Origin: DATIBQ01 sp964573395 | GTDB taxonomy: Bacteria; Patescibacteriota; Minisyncoccia; Phycocordibacterales; UBA9973 | Direction of reading: 5' to 3' | Assembly (NCBI GenBank): GCA_964573395.1 | Contig: CAZNJI010000001.1 | Span: forward strand, 1-64,000 | Length of the DNA stretch: 64,000 nucleotides | Shown here: positions 9,112-17,429 of the stretch, one piece after another | Layout of the letters: every line of letters begins with the position of its first letter | How positions within the stretch are numbered: the first letter of the stretch is position 1 | The notes under the pieces: generated by a model | Databases searched by the model: none | What the model saw: only the letters and a program-made list of their open reading frames with translations | Told to the model about the DNA's origin: nothing | Program-made: the position numbers and the translations under genes

Positions 9112-11013
9112 ATGGCTGATGATGGCAAAATTGACCATATCGCAGAATTGCAAAAGAAATTATATGCGCGCGACACGGGCGGATTTCTTGAACGTCGCGT
9201 GGGTATTCTTCGTCCGATAAAAACGGAAGTAAAGAATGCGTGGGGAAGCAAAAAACCTGTTTCTCCGAAGAAAAAATACCAGGCGCCGCTTGCAGGCTAC
9301 AAGCGTTTTTTTGCTTTCTCCATTTTATTCCTGGTGCTGTGCTTAGGATTTCTTGGGTACTCATTTTTGAAGGGAGCGAACACGCTTTCAGCGAAGAACG
9401 TCGATCTGGTTATCCTTGGAAACTCGTTCGTATCCGGTGGTGAAGAACTGCCGATTCAAATTGAAATTGCGAATAAAAACGATACCGTACTCTCGGGGGT
9501 CGTTTTGACCGTTGAATACCCGAAAGGCTCCGTCGATCGCGCTGGAGCGGAGCTGGTGCGCATTCGAAAAGATTTAGGAACGATTGAATCCGGCAAGGCA
9601 CTCCATGAATCGTTCACTGCCATCCTCTACGGAGAACAGGGAAGCACTCGCACCATTAAGGCAACCATTGAATACCGACTGCCGAACTCAAACATTCCAT
9701 TCGTAAAAGAGACGATCTTTCCGGTTATCGTGAGTTCAAGCCCGATTGAGCTGGTGGTTGAGGCGCCAGTTGCTCATCCGGCAAACCAATCGATCGCGCT
9801 TTCCGTAAAAACAAAACTAGTTACCGATCAAGCTCCGGAAGACATGGTGCTCAAGATCGAATATCCGGTTGGCTTTAAGTACGCTACCGCCGACTTTTCG
9901 CCAGCCATGGGAAACAATATTTGGAGCTTGGCAGATTTGTCTCAAGGCGCAGAAAGAACCATTACCGTGCGCGGCTTGCTTGCTGGACAAAATGGAGATG
10001 AAAAATCATTCCGGGTGTATGTTGGATCTCGAGAATCTGTTGAGTCGAACAGTTTGGCCGTAACGTACAACTCTGCGCTCCATACGGTTCTGTTGGATAA
10101 GCCGTTTCTTGAAGCACAGATTGCAGTTGGCGATCGCAAAGGAAGCGTTGTGGCGCTCGAACGAGAAGCGCCAGTTGCGGGATCCATTCAGTGGAAAAAC
10201 AATCTTGGTACCCAGCTCGCCGATCCTGAAGTCATTCTTTATCTTACCGGAGCGTCAGTGGATGAAGATTCGGTGATTGCAACGCAAGGGTTCTATGATT
10301 CCGCGCGAAATGCGATTGTGTGGAACAAGGACACCGCGCTCAGCTTCAGAGATTTGGCACCAAACGCAAGTGGCTCGTTTACGTTCTCATTTAAACCAAT
10401 TGCAAGTTCCCAGGGCGGCAGGCCAGATGACATAAACCTCTCTCTTTCGGTGGGCGGAAAATCGGCAGATGCCGGATTCGAGTCGCGCCTGGTTGACGGG
10501 GTTGATCGCTTGACCATTAAGTTCATCGGCAGCCTTAACTTTACCGATCAGGTTTCCTACAGTACTGGTCCGATAAGAAATACCGGGCCAATTCCGCCAG
10601 CTGTTGAAAAAACAACTACCTATACGATTACCTGGAAAATTAGCCCAGGAGAAACGGCGGTAAGTCAGGTAGAAGCAAAAGCGCGGTTGCCATTCTATGT
10701 TGGATGGGGTGGCGTTGTTTCTCCGAATACTGAATCACTCGTCTTTGATCCGGATACCCGAACGGTAATTTGGCGCGTTGGGTCGATACCGCAATCCGTT
10801 GGAGGAAGCGCGACACGATCGGTATCGTTCCAGGTTGCCATCACGCCATCGCGTTCTCAGCTTGGTAGTATGCTTAATTTGCTTGATACGACCAGTATCT
10901 CCGGTGTTGACAGTGCAACGAGCGCTCTGCTACAACTGACACGCACTCCATTAACCACAGAACTTCAGGGAGACCCGGCATTTAAGCCAGGAAATGAAAA
11001 AGTTGTCCAATAA
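9112..11013 (+). CDS. Membrane-anchored surface protein with repeated beta domains
   Basis: 633 residues. A charged N-terminal tail of about 65 residues rich in lysine and arginine is followed by one strong transmembrane helix (about 66-88, FFAFSILFLVLCLGFLGYSFL). The remaining 540 residues are rich in Val, Thr, Ser and Pro, with recurring phrases such as LTVEYP, LKIEYPVGF and ATRSVSFQV, as expected for tandem DUF11- or Ig-like domains outside the cell. No catalytic motif is visible. TATACT (9100-9105) ends 6 bases before ATG, indicating a leaderless-type promoter between recO and this gene. Confidence 0.6.
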   Translation: MADDGKIDHIAELQKKLYARDTGGFLERRVGILRPIKTEVKNAWGSKKPVSPKKKYQAPLAGYKRFFAFSILFLVLCLGFLGYSFLKGANTLSAKNVDLVILGNSFVSGGEELPIQIEIANKNDTVLSGVVLTVEYPKGSVDRAGAELVRIRKDLGTIESGKALHESFTAILYGEQGSTRTIKATIEYRLPNSNIPFVKETIFPVIVSSSPIELVVEAPVAHPANQSIALSVKTKLVTDQAPEDMVLKIEYPVGFKYATADFSPAMGNNIWSLADLSQGAERTITVRGLLAGQNGDEKSFRVYVGSRESVESNSLAVTYNSALHTVLLDKPFLEAQIAVGDRKGSVVALEREAPVAGSIQWKNNLGTQLADPEVILYLTGASVDEDSVIATQGFYDSARNAIVWNKDTALSFRDLAPNASGSFTFSFKPIASSQGGRPDDINLSLSVGGKSADAGFESRLVDGVDRLTIKFIGSLNFTDQVSYSTGPIRNTGPIPPAVEKTTTYTITWKISPGETAVSQVEAKARLPFYVGWGGVVSPNTESLVFDPDTRTVIWRVGSIPQSVGGSATRSVSFQVAITPSRSQLGSMLNLLDTTSISGVDSATSALLQLTRTPLTTELQGDPAFKPGNEKVVQ

Positions 11014-11014
11014 T

Positions 11015-12340
11015 ATGCAAGAACCAGTAAAACTAGAAACCATTGTCTCACTCGCAAAGCGCCGCGGATTTATTTTCCCCGGGTCGGAAATTTACGGCGG
11101 GCTTGCCGGAACGTTCGATTTCGGCCCGCTTGGGGTAACGCTGAAAAATAATATTAAGAAGCTGTGGTGGAAGCAGTTTGTTGATGACCGCACTGATATG
11201 TACGGCATCGATACTGCCATCTTAATGAATCAGAAAGTTTGGCAGGCAAGCGGACATGTTGGAGGCTTCTCTGACCCGCTCGTCGAATGCAGTAAGTGTA
11301 AATCGCGTTTCCGAGAAGATCAGATTGATACGGTAGCGTGTCCATCTTGTAAAACCAAGGATTCCTTCGGGCCAGCTCGCCAATTTAACATGATGTTTAA
11401 AACATCAATTGGTGCGCTTGAGGGGGAAGAAGCAACCTCATATCTTCGTCCCGAAACGGCGCAGGGAATGTTCGTGAATTTTAAGAACATCCTTGATACC
11501 TTCCATCCAAAGCTTCCATTTGGTATCGCGCAAATCGGCAAAGCATTTCGAAACGAAATCGCCCCGCGTGACTTCGTGTTCCGCTCCAGGGAATTCGAGC
11601 AAATGGAAATTGAGTACTTCGTTGACCCTCGAAACCCTGAAAAGGTTAATGAAATTTTTGATGCACTCTACGGCGAACAGATGCAGTTTTTGAAAACCAT
11701 TGGGCTTTCAGAAAACAAGATCCATAAAATCGAAGTCCCCGAATCAGATCGGGCGCATTACTCGAAGCGAAGCATTGATACTGAATTTGATTTTCCATTC
11801 GGACAGAAAGAGCTGCTTGGATTGGCCTATCGAACCGATTATGACTTACAAGCGCACACCGAGGCGAGCGCTACCGACTTGTCGTACTACGACGAAGAAA
11901 CGAAAGAGCGTTTCATTCCGCATTGCATTGAACCAACGTTTGGCGTTGAACGCATTGTGCTTGCAGTGCTCTCTGATGCGTATCGCGAAGAAGGTGAAGG
12001 GGAAGAGAAGCGGGTGTACCTTGCATTTCCACCGGCCGTTGCTCCGATAAAAGCATGCGTTTCACCTCTGTTGAAAAACAAGCCCGGGTTGGTAGCGCAC
12101 GCAGAGCAGATCTTCTCGTATTTGAAGTCGCTTTTTGGAAACATTGCCTGGGATGACAATGGTAACATTGGCAAGCGCTACCGCCGTCAGGATGAAATTG
12201 GTACGCCGTATTGCATTACGGTCGACTTTGATACGCTTGAAGACAAGGCGGTAACCGTTCGAGATAGAGATACGGGTACCCAAGAGCGCATACTCATCGA
12301 TTCGCTCCCAGAGTATCTCAAAGAAAAATTTAAAGAATAA
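11015..12340 (+). CDS. glyS: Glycyl-tRNA synthetase, single-chain type
   Basis: 441 residues of the alpha-2 (eukaryote-like) class II form. Motif-rich stretches include GGLAGTFDFGPLG near the start, YLRPETAQGMFVNFKNI, the motif 2 region FRNEIAPRDFVFRSREFEQME, and EPTFGVERIVLAVL for motif 3, then an anticodon-binding domain. Four cysteines (CSKCKSRF and CPSCKTKD) form a probable zinc site in the insertion. A longer frame begins at 10994, but ATG 11015 directly follows the upstream stop (11011-11013) and fits the family start. No Shine-Dalgarno is seen. Confidence 0.95.
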   Translation: MQEPVKLETIVSLAKRRGFIFPGSEIYGGLAGTFDFGPLGVTLKNNIKKLWWKQFVDDRTDMYGIDTAILMNQKVWQASGHVGGFSDPLVECSKCKSRFREDQIDTVACPSCKTKDSFGPARQFNMMFKTSIGALEGEEATSYLRPETAQGMFVNFKNILDTFHPKLPFGIAQIGKAFRNEIAPRDFVFRSREFEQMEIEYFVDPRNPEKVNEIFDALYGEQMQFLKTIGLSENKIHKIEVPESDRAHYSKRSIDTEFDFPFGQKELLGLAYRTDYDLQAHTEASATDLSYYDEETKERFIPHCIEPTFGVERIVLAVLSDAYREEGEGEEKRVYLAFPPAVAPIKACVSPLLKNKPGLVAHAEQIFSYLKSLFGNIAWDDNGNIGKRYRRQDEIGTPYCITVDFDTLEDKAVTVRDRDTGTQERILIDSLPEYLKEKFKE

Positions 12341-12341
12341 A

Positions 12342-12372
12342 GTAAAAACAGTTCCCCGTCAGGGGAACTGTT
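12342..12372 (-). terminator. Intrinsic terminator of the small minus-strand gene
   Basis: AACAGTTCCCC (12347-12357) and GGGGAACTGTT (12362-12372) form an 11-bp hairpin. Read on the minus strand it is followed by a T-run, so it ends the 12375-12521 gene; it may also help stop glyS transcription from the other side. Confidence 0.75.
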
Positions 12373-12374
12373 CG

Positions 12375-12521
12375 TTAGGTGGTGCTATTGCGGTTTTTTT
12401 TGCCAAATATTCCGATGAATCCAGGTATTATTACGAAAATGATAAAAAGCGAAAGAAAAATTCCTACAACCGCAAATGCACCAACTCGAGAACTGATTCC
12501 AAGGAACTCAATGTGCAGCAT
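12375..12521 (-). CDS. 48-residue single-span membrane peptide
   Basis: A short open frame on the minus strand between glyS and the AI-2E-type gene. It starts MLHIEFLGISSRVGAF, has one strong hydrophobic helix (about residues 17-39, with VVGIFLSLFIIFVIIPGFIG) and a basic, polar tail KKNRNSTT. It has its own promoter (TTGACA, 18 bases, TATAAC, read on the minus strand from 12573 to 12544) and its own terminator, which makes it more convincing than length alone. No family is recognised; a small membrane modulator or toxin-like peptide are both possible. Confidence 0.6.
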   Translation of the reverse strand: MLHIEFLGISSRVGAFAVVGIFLSLFIIFVIIPGFIGIFGKKNRNSTT

Positions 12522-12543
12522 AAAATATTGTTTGGTTACTATA

Positions 12544-12573
12544 GTTATACGATTTTGATTTCCTAACTGTCAA
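12544..12573 (-). promoter_or_regulatory. Promoter of the 48-residue peptide gene
   Basis: On the minus strand TTGACA (12573-12568), an 18-base spacer, TATAAC (12549-12544). It lies back to back with the plus-strand promoter at 12594-12622. Confidence 0.65.
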
Positions 12574-12593
12574 ATTTCACCTTTAAATTAGGC

Positions 12594-12622
12594 TTGTTTT
12601 GCCGAACGCCCGCGTGTATGAT
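12594..12622 (+). promoter_or_regulatory. Promoter of the AI-2E-type permease gene
   Basis: TTGTTT (12594-12599), a 17-base spacer, TATGAT (12617-12622). The start codon ATG 12631 is 8 bases after the -10 box, so transcription should begin at or next to the start codon. Confidence 0.6.
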
Positions 12623-12630
12623 TGGGGAAT

Positions 12631-13704
12631 ATGGATAGCCTAAAAACCATTCGGATTTCAAATGATACGTTTCTGAGGTTTTTTCTTATCGGCCTTCTGC
12701 TCTATGGGCTATTTCTCGTCCGGGATATTTTTATTTTGATTCTCGCGGCCATTGTCATTGCCTCTTTCGTTGAGTCAGGGGTGCGGTACTTTGCTCGTTT
12801 TCGGGTTAAGCGAACGCTTGCTGTCTCACTTATTTATACGGTATCCGTCTTAATCCTGCTTGGCGTGTTTTATGCGTTCGTACCGATTATCTTCCGCGAA
12901 CTCTCTGGTGTGCTGACGCTCATTTCAAGCTATCTGCCATCAACGAACATCAATGCCGACTCCATCCAGGGAGCGACGCAGTTCGTCGATACCATTTCAG
13001 AACAAGGGTCATTCTCGAGTACGCTTTCAAACATTAAAGATCTCGCAAACACGTTCTCATCCGGATTCACTTCGATTATCGGCGGCACGTTCGGGGGCGT
13101 TATTAACGTTATTCTGGTTATCGTCATGTCATTTTACCTTTCGGTGCAGGAGCGGGGCATTGAAACATTCTTGCGGATCCTTACTCCGGTAAAATTCGAA
13201 CGGCGCGTGCTCGGGCTGTGGGCGCGAACGCAGTACAAAATCGGCCTCTGGTTTCAAGGGCAGCTCTTGTTGGGCCTTATTGTCGGAGCCATTACCTTCA
13301 TCGGGCTGGCGCTCTTTAACGTGAAATATGCGTTTTTGATCGGGGTTATTACCGGCCTTGCTGAACTCATTCCGTTCGGAATTATTTTTGCCGCGATTCC
13401 AGGAATTCTGTTCGGGGTAATTGACGGGGGAATCCTGCTTGGCGTAAAAATCGCGCTCTTTTTCATTGTGCTGCAGCAGCTTGAAAACTACGTGCTCTCG
13501 CCGCTCATCGTCAAGCGTATCGTTGGCATCCCACCACTTATCGTTCTTCTCTCGTTCTTGGTAGGTATTTCGCTTGCCGGTTTTTGGGGTGCAATTCTGG
13601 CAATGCCGGTTGCGGTATTCGTGCTAGAATATCTGGCCGACGTTGAAAAGAATAAACTACAACAAGTATCCGTCGAACCTAATCCACAGTCTCCCGATTC
13701 ATGA
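12631..13704 (+). CDS. AI-2E family transporter (UPF0118/TqsA-like permease)
   Basis: About 357 residues with paired N-terminal transmembrane helices, a long soluble loop (about 85-150) and a bundle of C-terminal helices, the topology of the AI-2E/PerM family. Typical segments are YLSVQERGIETFLRIL and PPLIVLLSFLVGISLAGFWGAILAMPVAV. Family members export small molecules or ions; the substrate is unknown here. The frame can extend to TTG 12622, but that would lie in the -10 box, so ATG 12631 is preferred. It overlaps metG by 4 bases (ATGA), suggesting translational coupling. Confidence 0.85.
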   Translation: MDSLKTIRISNDTFLRFFLIGLLLYGLFLVRDIFILILAAIVIASFVESGVRYFARFRVKRTLAVSLIYTVSVLILLGVFYAFVPIIFRELSGVLTLISSYLPSTNINADSIQGATQFVDTISEQGSFSSTLSNIKDLANTFSSGFTSIIGGTFGGVINVILVIVMSFYLSVQERGIETFLRILTPVKFERRVLGLWARTQYKIGLWFQGQLLLGLIVGAITFIGLALFNVKYAFLIGVITGLAELIPFGIIFAAIPGILFGVIDGGILLGVKIALFFIVLQQLENYVLSPLIVKRIVGIPPLIVLLSFLVGISLAGFWGAILAMPVAVFVLEYLADVEKNKLQQVSVEPNPQSPDS

Positions 13705-15143
13705 AGCCGTTTTATATTACCACTACGCTCCCGTACGTGAACGCCGATCCGCACGTTGGCTTTGCGATGGAGATCGTTCATACTGACGCACTCGCACGCT
13801 ACCAGCGGTTAAGCGGGCGGGTAGTTTTTTTTAGTACTGGCACCGACGAACACGGACAAAAAATTTTTCAGAAAGCAAAAGAAGGCAATCAGGATGTGCA
13901 GCAGTATGTCGACCACTATGCCGCGCAGTTCCGAACGCTTACCAGCCTCCTGGGTATTTCTAATGACCGCTTCATCAGAACTACTGATGCCGACCATATT
14001 GCCGCAGCACAAGAGCTCTGGCAGCGCTCTCTTGCCAAGGGCGATATCTATAAAAAGAAGTACAAAGGGCTCTACTGCGTCGGGGATGAAATGTTTTTGA
14101 AAGAAGGGGATTTGGTTGACGGCAAATGCCCGAACCATCCTTCAATGGATCCGGTAGAAATTGAAGAAGAGAATTACTTTTTCCGACTGAGCGCCTATCA
14201 AGACAAACTTCTTGCATATTTGAACCAAGAAGGGATTGTTCTGCCAGAGTGGCGCCGGCAGGAAGCGATTAAGTTCGTTGAAAGCGGACTTGAAGATTTC
14301 AGCATTTCTCGTGAAAAATCCCGCATGAGCTGGGGTATTCTGGTGCCTAATGATGAAAACCAGGTAATGTACGTGTGGTTTGACGCGCTTACGAATTACA
14401 TTTCAACCCTTGGTTGGCCTCACGAAGAGGGGGACTTTAAAAAATTCTGGACTGAGGGCGAAGTGGTGCAGATGGCCGGAAAAGACCAGGTGCGTTTCCA
14501 GTCGGTTATGTGGCAGGCAATGCTCCTCTCAGCTGGAATAAAAACAACCGATCGGGTTGTATACCACGGCTTCATTAATTCCGGCGGGCAGAAAATGAGC
14601 AAATCGCTTGGAAACGTACTCGATCCGTACGAAATTGTGGAAGCATTCAAACCCTCTGCAGGGGAACTTGCAACCGACGTGCTCCGCTACTATTTACTCC
14701 GGCACGTCAATCCGTTTGATGATTCCGACATGACCATGGAGACGCTCAAAGAAGCGTACCAGGCGAACTTGGCAAACGGCTTGGGAAATTTGGTTTCCCG
14801 CATCATGACTCTTTCAGAGAAATACCTTGAAGTCTCCTCCTACAGCATCTCCACTCCGTCTGAGTACCATGATGTAATCGGCGGATATAATCTCCAGCGC
14901 GCAATGGAAATTATTTGGTACGAGATCGGCGAGCTTGACCGGCACATCCAAGAAAGTCAACCATTTTCGGTGATTAAGACTAAAGAGGAAAAAGGGAAAG
15001 AATTGATTAAGGGTTGCGTTGAGCGGCTCGCGCTTGTTGCAGAGATGCTGGTGCCGTTTCTGCCGCAAACGGCTCAGAAAATAAAAGAGCTTATTCAGCA
15101 GAACAAAAAACCGGAAACTCCACTGTTTGCCCGGCTTTCGTAA
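13701..15143 (+). CDS. metG: Methionyl-tRNA synthetase
   Basis: Charges initiator and elongator tRNA-Met. 480 residues: the class I motif is ADPHVGFAMEIVHTDALARY (HVGF where HIGH is expected), with FFSTGTDEHGQK nearby and GQKMSKSLGN as KMSKS. The connective-peptide segment YCVGDEMFLKEGDL lacks the second CxxC pair of zinc-bearing forms. The C-terminal tRNA-binding (EMAP-like) domain found in E. coli is absent. Starts inside the permease stop codon and is followed directly by tatD. Confidence 0.95.
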   Translation: MKPFYITTTLPYVNADPHVGFAMEIVHTDALARYQRLSGRVVFFSTGTDEHGQKIFQKAKEGNQDVQQYVDHYAAQFRTLTSLLGISNDRFIRTTDADHIAAAQELWQRSLAKGDIYKKKYKGLYCVGDEMFLKEGDLVDGKCPNHPSMDPVEIEEENYFFRLSAYQDKLLAYLNQEGIVLPEWRRQEAIKFVESGLEDFSISREKSRMSWGILVPNDENQVMYVWFDALTNYISTLGWPHEEGDFKKFWTEGEVVQMAGKDQVRFQSVMWQAMLLSAGIKTTDRVVYHGFINSGGQKMSKSLGNVLDPYEIVEAFKPSAGELATDVLRYYLLRHVNPFDDSDMTMETLKEAYQANLANGLGNLVSRIMTLSEKYLEVSSYSISTPSEYHDVIGGYNLQRAMEIIWYEIGELDRHIQESQPFSVIKTKEEKGKELIKGCVERLALVAEMLVPFLPQTAQKIKELIQQNKKPETPLFARLS

Positions 15144-16078
15144 ATGAGATACTTCGACACGCATTCACATTTTAACCTCCCGCAATTTGATGCTGATAGA
15201 AAAGAGGCAATTGCCCGCATGGAAGAGCATGACACGGTTACCAACTGTGTGGGAGTTGATTACGAAACATCAGCGATTGCCGTAGAGCTTGCTGAAACTC
15301 ACGCAAGCATCTGGGCAATTATCGGCCAGCACCCAACGCACTGGGAAGAGGATTTTGATGCTCAGAAATTCCAGGGGCTATTCGAAAAAGGGAAGCGCAT
15401 CGTTGCCATTGGCGAATGCGGCCTCGACTATTACCGNNNNNNNNNNNNNNNNNNNNNNNNNNNNNNNNNNNNNNNNNNNNNNNNNNNNNNNNNNNNNNNN
15501 NNNNNNNNNNNNNNNNNNNNNNNNNNNNNNNNNNNNTCGAAAAAGGGAAGCGCATCGTTGCCATTGGCGAATGCGGCCTCGACTATTACCGAGAAAAGGA
15601 ACGAGGAGGGAAAGAGGCGCAGGAAAAATTGTTTCGCGCACACATTGAACTGGCGATAAAAATGAATCTGCCGCTCATGCTCCATATTCGGCCAGAGCGG
15701 GGAACCATGAATGCATACCATCATGCGCTTGAAATTTTGCAGGAATACAAACCCACTGCCGGTGGAACGGCACACTTTTTTGTCGGTGACAAAATTGTTG
15801 CACAGCAATTTTTAGATTTAGGATTTCATCTTTCTTTTGCCGGGCCGATTACGTTTGCTCGTGATTACGACGAGGTAATCAAGGCGGTGCCGCTTGAGCG
15901 GATGCTCTCAGAAACCGATGCGCCTTATGCCGCACCAGAGCCGTATAGAGGCAAACGAGCAGAACCATGGCAGGTGCAAGAAGTCGTAAAAAAGATTGCT
16001 GCAATAAAAGAGTTACCGATTGAAACAGTAGAATCGCAACTTCTTGCAAATGCAAAACTGTTGTTTGACATAGTATAA
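15144..16078 (+). CDS. tatD: TatD family deoxyribonuclease (interrupted by an assembly gap)
   Basis: Metal-dependent nuclease of the amidohydrolase superfamily. Metal ligands are visible in FDTHSHFN at the start, GECGLDYYR in the middle, MLHIRPERG, TAHFFVGD and LSETDAPYAAPEPYRG near the end. A 100-N gap (15437-15536) lies between two identical 55-base copies; dropping one copy and the Ns joins 15144-15436 to 15592-16078 as 259 codons plus stop, the normal TatD length. The ATG immediately follows the metG stop. Confidence 0.92.
15437..15536. other. 100-N scaffold gap inside tatD, flanked by a 55-bp duplicate
   Basis: Bases 15382-15436 are identical to 15537-15591. Overlap length and gap size equal those of the ileS gap, indicating one assembler artefact rather than biological repeats. 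Confidence 0.95.
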
Positions 16079-16110
16079 AAATACTGTATAATAAATAAAA
16101 ATTATACAGT
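16065..16110 (+). promoter_or_regulatory. Consensus promoter overlapped by a perfect inverted repeat (operator)
   Basis: TTGACA (16065-16070), a 16-base spacer and TATAAT (16087-16092). ACTGTATAAT (16083-16092) and ATTATACAGT (16101-16110) form a perfect 10-base inverted repeat with an 8-base spacer that covers the -10 box and ends just before ATG 16112. A second small dyad, AGTAT-AAAA-ATACT, lies in the spacer. The arrangement fits a repressor site; a hairpin at the mRNA 5' end is the alternative. Confidence 0.6.
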
Positions 16111-16111
16111 T

Positions 16112-16561
16112 ATGGAAACATTCATTGCTATTTTGGTAATAGCCGCAATAATTGGGATTACCATTGTAATCGTTAATCAGCGATTCAGAATCTTGTCTCT
16201 TCAGAAGGAAATAAAAAATCTTAGGGCAGAGCTTGAGGGGGAAAAACAAGGATCATTACTCTATGATATTGTTCTACATGAATCTCCTTTTCATTTAACC
16301 AATATTTATGAGAAATATCGGAAATTGGATGACCCAAATTGGGAAAATTTCATAACGGAAGTAAAAAGATCGATTAAACCAAAAATTTTGGAAGAAAGAA
16401 ATATGCGGTGGCTTCGAGGGTTGCTATTTAATTATGCTAAATTCTTTGATCAAACTGACGTGGAAATCAAAAAGCGTCTCTATGAAGTCTTTAAGGAGAA
16501 AGATTGTCGAAGGCATATAGATGCCATTCTTCCAGAGTGGAATGAAGCGACTCCTGCGTAA
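16112..16561 (+). CDS. Small membrane-anchored coiled-coil protein of unknown function
   Basis: 149 residues: an N-terminal transmembrane helix (about 3-22), then a charged heptad-like helix (LSLQKEIKNLRAELEGEK, about 28-46), then a soluble domain with VKRSIKPKILEERNMRWLRGLL and a C-terminal CRRHIDAILPEW. No family recognised. It is a single-gene unit with a consensus promoter, a palindromic operator and a terminator, so expression is likely regulated on its own. Confidence 0.6.
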   Translation: METFIAILVIAAIIGITIVIVNQRFRILSLQKEIKNLRAELEGEKQGSLLYDIVLHESPFHLTNIYEKYRKLDDPNWENFITEVKRSIKPKILEERNMRWLRGLLFNYAKFFDQTDVEIKKRLYEVFKEKDCRRHIDAILPEWNEATPA

Positions 16562-16582
16562 GAGGCTATCAGCACTTTATTT

Positions 16583-16617
16583 AAGCCGTTCTCGAATAAT
16601 GAGAAGCGGCTTTTTTG
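16583..16617 (+). terminator. Terminator after the coiled-coil gene
   Basis: GCCG-TTCTC pairs with GAGAA-(G)-CGGC around a 7-base loop, followed by TTTTTTG. Confidence 0.75.
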
Positions 16618-16646
16618 TTTACAAAAAAGCCGTTTTCAGGTAGTAT
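16618..16646 (+). promoter_or_regulatory. Promoter of the candidate RNA upstream of rpsF
   Basis: TTTACA (16618-16623), 17 bases, TAGTAT (16641-16646). The predicted start near 16653 falls at the first strand of the downstream closing stem. Confidence 0.5.
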
Positions 16647-16652
16647 TGGCCC

Positions 16653-16813
16653 GTAGCCCCCGTTCCCAGCCGTACTTTTATCGATTCGTTTTTTAAGAGT
16701 ATTTCTTAGTCATAGCGGAGTCGGTAATTAATTTATAGGCCATAATTGCGTATAAAAGTACAGCTGGGCAGAGGTCCGAAGCGGGCTAATCTTAATCAAT
16801 TATATTGATTAAG
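16653..16813 (+). ncRNA. Structured RNA between a coiled-coil gene and rpsF (unassigned)
   Basis: Non-coding stretch with strong long-range pairing: TAGCCC (16654-16659) with GGGCTA (16783-16788), then after an asymmetric internal loop CCCAGC (16665-16670) with GCTGGG (16763-16768), and GTACTTTTAT (16672-16681) with ATAAAAGTAC (16752-16761). The enclosed 70 bases include a weaker GTAATT/AATTGC stem. A perfect hairpin, CTTAATCAAT with ATTGATTAAG, follows at 16791-16813, then a further stem around 16816-16841. It may be a stand-alone RNA or the 5' leader of the rpsF operon. It does not match the SRP, RNase P or tmRNA signatures I know. Confidence 0.45.
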
Positions 16814-16872
16814 ACGCCTGACACGATTTTCGTGTTTAAGGCTCATTTATTATCATAACAATTTATAATCAC

Positions 16873-17385
16873 ATGTCTGAAAAAACAGAGGCACGTGTGT
16901 ACGAAATTGGATTCCTCCTCATCCCAAGCCTTACCGAAGGCGAACTTCCTGGTGCAGTTGATGCAATCAAGAAGGTTATTACAGATGCGAAAGGCAGCGT
17001 TGTTGCTGAAGGAAAACCGGAATTCATCGATTTAGCGTACCAAATGGAAACAGTGTTTGGCTCAACCCGAAACAAGTATCGACAGGGATATTTCAGCTGG
17101 ATTAAGTTCGATGCTGATCCAAGCGCTGTTGAAGCAATTAAAAAAGCAGCTGATGGAATGAATGAAATCATTCGCCACCTGATCTTGAAAACTGATATTG
17201 AAAATACCATTATCTTCAAGAAGCCAAAAGATGCTGCAAAGCGAGAAACGTTTGAAGAGCTGACTGCAGGGCTAGAAGAAGAGGCATTGGAAGAAGATCT
17301 ACTGGAAGAAAATATCGAAGAGCACGAAAAACTCCCCGAGGTCACTGATGATGTCGCTCCTGCCCCAGAGGAAAAGGAGGAATAG
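16873..17385 (+). CDS. rpsF: 30S ribosomal protein S6
   Basis: Binds S18 at the 30S platform. The S6 core covers about residues 6-120 (ARVYEIGFLLIP at the start, NEIIRHLILKTD and ENTIIF near its end). The remaining 50 residues are an unusually long acidic tail rich in Glu. TATAAT (16864-16869) lies only 3 bases before ATG, so the actual -10 box may be elsewhere. First gene of the conserved rpsF-ssb-rpsR cluster. Confidence 0.9.
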   Translation: MSEKTEARVYEIGFLLIPSLTEGELPGAVDAIKKVITDAKGSVVAEGKPEFIDLAYQMETVFGSTRNKYRQGYFSWIKFDADPSAVEAIKKAADGMNEIIRHLILKTDIENTIIFKKPKDAAKRETFEELTAGLEEEALEEDLLEENIEEHEKLPEVTDDVAPAPEEKEE

Positions 17386-17429
17386 GCCTTCTTGACCCTA
17401 ACCACTATTACCTATACCCTTACTAGTAT

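Noticed and set aside
16653..16790. SRP RNA (4.5S) as identity of the structured RNA before rpsF
   Set aside because: The segment CAGAGGTCCGAAGC recalls the SRP loop, but the GGAA-capped apical hairpin and symmetric loop of helix 8 are absent.
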